Shown here: one piece after another, positions 61,001 to 64,000 of the stretch | Layout of the letters: every line of letters begins with the position of its first letter | How positions within the stretch are numbered: the stretch's first letter is position 1 | Virus record (IMG/VR): IMGVR_UViG_3300008110_000004 | Span: 1-64,000 of that record | Source of the DNA: a virus | Length of the DNA: 64,000 nucleotides | Reading direction: 5' to 3' (one strand) | The notes under the pieces: generated by a model | What the model saw: only the letters and a program-made list of their open reading frames with translations | What the model was told of the DNA's origin: nothing | The model's database searches: none | Translations under genes and position numbers: made by a program

Positions 61001-64000
61001 AAGTTCGCGATAAAGAAAATGAAGTAGTTGGCAATTTAGATCCAGATTTCTATTTCAGAAGTTTTGAAATGTTTGATAAAGATGTCATTAATAATTTTAT
61101 CTACCAACCAGATATAACAAAAGATTTTAAATTTGATTATAGTGATGACTGGGCAAAAGTTGGAGACGCTCGTGCTATAGAAATTAGAAAAAATCAAGTC
61201 AAAAATAGGATCACAGATTTTCTTAGAAGATACGCCTATAGGGATGTAGCAAATGAACCATTTGCTGCAGCACAAAGGGCAACTAATAATAAAACATTGA
61301 TTAATGAAATAATAGACTACGTTAACACTAGTGGTATAAGTGTTCATAATTTTATTAGCCTTTTCAAAGAAGTAGTGCAAGCGGAAACTTCTGAGTTTGA
61401 AACTTCGCAAAAGCAAGCTCTATTAACCGATTATATTTTCATTGCTGCTCAATCAACTGAAGATAGTCCAGTATTTGATGAGGTTTCTGGAGCTGGATAT
61501 TCTGTCGGGAACATTAATTATTCTGGTGCTGAAACGTTAAATCTAATTAAACAGGTTTTGACAGATTCTCATTTAGCTAATGAGACAGAGGTTAGTTTTA
61601 ATCCAGATGAAGTAGATTTCCATAAAGTTATATATATGATTCCGGCAACAAATCCGCAAGAAACTGGATCTGAATCAGAGATACCAGCAATGATGCAATC
61701 CGCATTAGGTACTCATTTTGGTTATATCAATAAAGATAATGGAAGATTCTACCTAACAGTTGATGGCTCGAATGTTCACATAGATGATAATGGGGATAAA
61801 AGATTATCAGAAAATCAAATTGAAGATACACAAACTCCAGATAAAGGATGCACAAACACTCTTACTGGAGTTGAAGGTGTTCAATCATTGGATAAATATC
61901 AAAAAGCATATGATGGCTCTTTTGGCGGTCACATACAAAAAATGATGAACGACGTCCAGTATAGAGACATATCCGGAAGAATGATTAGAGCATTTCCTAC
62001 GTACATGCTGTGGCTCATCGATGAAGGTGGTTTTTTTGCTGGCGTTAAATTGTTTGACAATTTCTACGGATTACAATCCATAGTTGACTTCTCTGTTGTT
62101 TCCTCAGAAGATCTTTTGGGTGATACCCTAATATTTAGGGTGTCCAATATGTATTCAAAGTTGACTACACGTCCTTCAACTGAAATTTTTAACTCTAGAG
62201 ACAATCAGCCAAATGATGCTCCCATAGATTTTACCCAAGGAATTGAGTCTATCTTAGATAGAACTCTAAATATAGCTAAAAATATTGTTTCTGGTATGAG
62301 AAATGACTATGTAGTAGACATAAATAATATTAGATTAAAGCCTGGTGTTCGCGTACATTTGAGAGTTGGTTATGGGGCTAATCCAAACTCTCTACAAACA
62401 GTTTTTAATGGCGTAATAACAAACGTTGAGCAAGGTGAAATTGTAACAGTAACTGCACAGTCTGATGCTATTGAGCTTGGAGCAATAGTTAACTCTACAA
62501 ATAAAAAGGGTGACACGGGTAAGATAGATGGTGGCGTAGATACTGGAATGTATTTGTCGGAGCCTAGAGATCTTATGGTCAGACTGCTTTCAATGGGGGC
62601 ATCTAGATTTAGAGAAGCTTTTGCTAGAGCTACAAATGGAACGGTATTTTCTGAAAACAGATTTGGAATTCGTCACTTTGGCTCGACACTATATGAGCCT
62701 TTAAGCGATTCAGAAAGAGCAAGGGCAGACGGAATTAGAAATGTTGTAGCAAGTGTTTATTCTAATCTTGGTCAAGGAGATGTTGGCGGAGCTGCCAACG
62801 CAGCGTCATTTAAATTGGCAACTAATGTATTCCAAAGAAATCCCGTCAACGCATTTTTTGGGGATGGAAAAATTATGACCAGTATGGGTCAATTAATGTC
62901 CAACTTCTGCGCAGAAGTTGATTTGGAAATTTTTAAAAGAAATATTTATCCAGGAAACGGAACAGGTTTTGCTCAATTCCTTGGTGGCGATATAGATGAC
63001 GGATGGTTAACCGCTTCTTCATTAGTGGAAGAAGACGACAAAAAATTAAAAGGACAGGCATACCTTGAAAGAGGCGTGGACAGATCGTGGAATAGATTAA
63101 TAGTAGAGGCTCAAAATGAGTCAGTTTCAGCAAGAACAGCTATTGCAACGATGACTTCCGGTAATCAATTAGTGTCCGCTGAAGGCAGAGCTAATGCAAC
63201 AAAGAATGTATTGATGGGCGGATTGGCTGGTTCTATAGGTCTCATCCCTGGAGTGAGTTTTGCTGCTGGTGCAGGTCTTTCTGGTGGCGGATTATTTGGC
63301 TTATTAAGAGGAAGAGGCGGCACTAACCTTTTCAGAACATTGGGAATTCTTGCACCGAACGCTGATGATGATTTGCCCGGTTTTGATGAAGTTTCATTTA
63401 GGGCTCAAACATACATGAGAACGGTATGGGATCTTTTCCAGGTATGCGCTAGGTTGCTACCTAATTATATTGTTGCTATTAGGCCCTTCGAGGACAGGTC
63501 CACTATATTCTACGGTAAACCTCATTGGCTTTATACTTCTGGTGTCGTACCGGTAACTACTGGATTCCCTAGTACCGAAAGAGGTTCGGAGTTAGAATTG
63601 CCAGGGTATCCAAGGTACCGTTCGCCGGACGAAGATATTGAAAATATTATGAACAATATTAATAGATCAAGTAATACATTAGCTGATTACGAAGCATTCA
63701 AGAGATCCAATGAATTGTCTGACACAATGGCAAGTTTAGCCAGCGATCAACTAAATGCCGAGGGGATATATAAGCCTACAGCATTTTTGAAAGAAAAGTT
63801 AATTAACTTTAATTCACCATTGGCTTCAAGTTTTTCTGAAACACAAGAAGATGGCTCAACCAGAATAGTGGCAAAACTGCCAGCTGTTGTTGGATTAACT
63901 AGAGTCGGATTCCATCTTCCAGTTGGAGACCCAGCTACAACTATAGCTCCAGCAACAGAGTCACACGCTCAGTTGGATAATCTTCCGCCAAGATTTAGGT
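58069..64000 (+). CDS. Giant baseplate hub/wedge protein (continues beyond window)
   Basis: An uninterrupted frame from ATG 58069 (AAGGTGAG upstream) runs 1977 codons to the window edge. Two related domains at about 283-447 and 804-940 share an N-x-P-K-Y/T-Y beta segment, an L-P-(I/L)-K/N region and a (T/S)(V/I)PNYP motif followed by a beta strand. Residues about 1404-1474 (VVDINNIRLKPGVRVHLRVG, then GVITNVEQGEIVTVTAQSDA) resemble baseplate hub proteins of the gp27/VgrG fold. A glycine-rich hydrophobic segment lies near 1715-1750. It probably forms the central hub and part of the baseplate that ends the tail tube. It is open at the right end, with no in-frame stop in the window. Confidence 0.75.
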   Translation, partial: MSNIEQSENEEEQNLNSSDPLSYDYSSKAFVNMIMIGPLGLTNSLDSITDNPAEAIKRFFSLTRPDVIPDIDTLKDGQAEDFKSDRDNYSNRIEATTRVFTSGGTLSSLVDDGALLINLYKRLESTGLLYLASFAYEISEFGKRRLQNVYMTQKSLDYHVDPAVDTEWLTLLSQVVYNLQADPISFSIINHYLPGLMTFVFDALAVTGDYSNAGKGGGSEDTLNREEDAVEELEKAFGVAPNGEPIFTMAFRINGGNTSARIRKAIEDFPYRANIPPKKPDIFHLRLGAANFYVPPISVTVNSAFKTGSLTGGAIRQRNTPKYNAGYKETSISLRLFFPNYEEIWGMHISDASSIDLKEGFKIDFKNSGDSEEKIDKFLSSLRGLIAAFKYSPILPIKNDYINSVHGISAVALSSMSISTVPNYPFSLMVDLELFAYNHKPFLPMIKDFNQAIHWGKYRQYMGKAAGAMHKYANESFLLKTSDNRNSEETQDNTGIIRDGSYIYQTSPYGASLTSESALVDSSLTDDTLELLNTYEDDVLYTNIISQWRDGSNLSFYTPAETQTKMFLPDTSSFRSEQEKILNQESYGLWNGLLAKFGIEISPNTPAIRDLGQMKSLSLEPTFPPSTRTLVREFVDIVTAGVSQTDYRDGIYKYKMQSFISSNLTKLTAEEKEWLLNYLTPDEMPFDADYFTQYSTEGSYILNDPVFNNENDNVSLNFVKRSIWNSVLNSGNVIDTLIVEETERRKILGTESTLPDEEKIRQQVTDAFLVSLYNRFFSDGYVQNLMNAKRLKEGDYHFQEWEVPMNRVDLDPKKAIVNGVSVSLGNNLAKLQVQMQEEPTYQYIGGKDSYINISMTVFGERELYKIRAIFDHINSLARLEHSTGVIGFLGIKNIISALCGIKYVIPLNFKVDTIPNYPHVYNVQLSFVDFDIFQQQREKLSSKQQRDFIDHFGSKRNPFLRIKQLWGAFNAYPDMPLEVRDKENEVVGNLDPDFYFRSFEMFDKDVINNFIYQPDITKDFKFDYSDDWAKVGDARAIEIRKNQVKNRITDFLRRYAYRDVANEPFAAAQRATNNKTLINEIIDYVNTSGISVHNFISLFKEVVQAETSEFETSQKQALLTDYIFIAAQSTEDSPVFDEVSGAGYSVGNINYSGAETLNLIKQVLTDSHLANETEVSFNPDEVDFHKVIYMIPATNPQETGSESEIPAMMQSALGTHFGYINKDNGRFYLTVDGSNVHIDDNGDKRLSENQIEDTQTPDKGCTNTLTGVEGVQSLDKYQKAYDGSFGGHIQKMMNDVQYRDISGRMIRAFPTYMLWLIDEGGFFAGVKLFDNFYGLQSIVDFSVVSSEDLLGDTLIFRVSNMYSKLTTRPSTEIFNSRDNQPNDAPIDFTQGIESILDRTLNIAKNIVSGMRNDYVVDINNIRLKPGVRVHLRVGYGANPNSLQTVFNGVITNVEQGEIVTVTAQSDAIELGAIVNSTNKKGDTGKIDGGVDTGMYLSEPRDLMVRLLSMGASRFREAFARATNGTVFSENRFGIRHFGSTLYEPLSDSERARADGIRNVVASVYSNLGQGDVGGAANAASFKLATNVFQRNPVNAFFGDGKIMTSMGQLMSNFCAEVDLEIFKRNIYPGNGTGFAQFLGGDIDDGWLTASSLVEEDDKKLKGQAYLERGVDRSWNRLIVEAQNESVSARTAIATMTSGNQLVSAEGRANATKNVLMGGLAGSIGLIPGVSFAAGAGLSGGGLFGLLRGRGGTNLFRTLGILAPNADDDLPGFDEVSFRAQTYMRTVWDLFQVCARLLPNYIVAIRPFEDRSTIFYGKPHWLYTSGVVPVTTGFPSTERGSELELPGYPRYRSPDEDIENIMNNINRSSNTLADYEAFKRSNELSDTMASLASDQLNAEGIYKPTAFLKEKLINFNSPLASSFSETQEDGSTRIVAKLPAVVGLTRVGFHLPVGDPATTIAPATESHAQLDNLPPRFR

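Noticed and set aside
1-64000. tRNA or rRNA genes
   Set aside because: No cloverleaf-like sequence or rRNA similarity was recognised in any intergenic gap; gaps are short and accounted for by promoters, terminators or repeats.

Overview
The window is a segment of a large, AT-rich, contractile-tailed bacteriophage (myovirus-type Caudoviricetes) genome. It carries terminase, portal, protease/scaffold, capsid, sheath, tube, tail-assembly and baseplate genes in close to canonical order, packed with stop/start overlaps. There is no chromosomal housekeeping context, and I see no rRNA, tRNA, IS element or CRISPR array. The host cannot be read directly. A fibre protein of a type familiar from aquatic T4-like (cyanophage) genomes, and fibre N-termini of environmental-phage type, suggest an aquatic bacterial host; this is inference. 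The right end cuts through a giant baseplate gene, so the genome is larger than the window.

Layout. (1) 1-2742, minus strand: seven short early/accessory-type genes, visibly more G+C-rich than the rest. Each intergenic gap holds one copy of a repeated element (hairpin, T tract, conserved GAGGATAGRCC-like tail; six copies). (2) 2743-3369: mostly non-coding, with a promoter, a broken or frameshifted mini-ORF and a strong bidirectional terminator. (3) 3370-6401, minus strand: recA, two uncalled small genes (one a zinc ribbon), a 96-aa gene and a 486-aa putative virion protein. (4) 6402-6870: divergent control region with promoters, a 53-aa gene, three CCCCCCTT repeats and alternating ACTATATA palindromes; it looks like an origin or operator cluster. 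(5) 6871-17788, plus strand: a ClpB-type AAA+ ATPase, small Cys-cluster proteins, a 1160-aa protein with a DEDDh exonuclease domain, Gly/Ala-rich proteins and the large terminase. (6) 17788-25600: receptor-binding/fibre block, including seven Ig-like repeats plus a glycine-rich adhesin end and an S74 chaperone-tipped fibre. (7) 25630-32284: portal, a glycosyltransferase, protease with a nested scaffold start, decoration protein, major capsid protein and a strong terminator. (8) 32420-38184: Ig-like/fibre proteins and connectors. (9) 38186-45822: two sheath-type proteins, a tail completion candidate, three tube-type paralogues and two tail-assembly-chaperone-like proteins. (10) 45836-64000: two giant proteins (2231 and 1689 aa; the first holds the tape-measure position), a small linker gene and a >1977-aa baseplate hub/wedge protein.

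How it fits together. Regions 5-10 read as one late morphogenesis programme on the plus strand, divided by terminators after the capsid and tube genes and by recurrent extended -10 promoters. Regions 1-3 read as early/recombination functions on the minus strand. The most unusual features are the six-copy intercistronic element, the exonuclease inside a giant putative virion protein, a domain apparently shared by the AAA+ ATPase and both tail chaperones, the origin-like palindrome cluster, and a recurring C-terminal hydrophobic tail on several otherwise unrelated large proteins.
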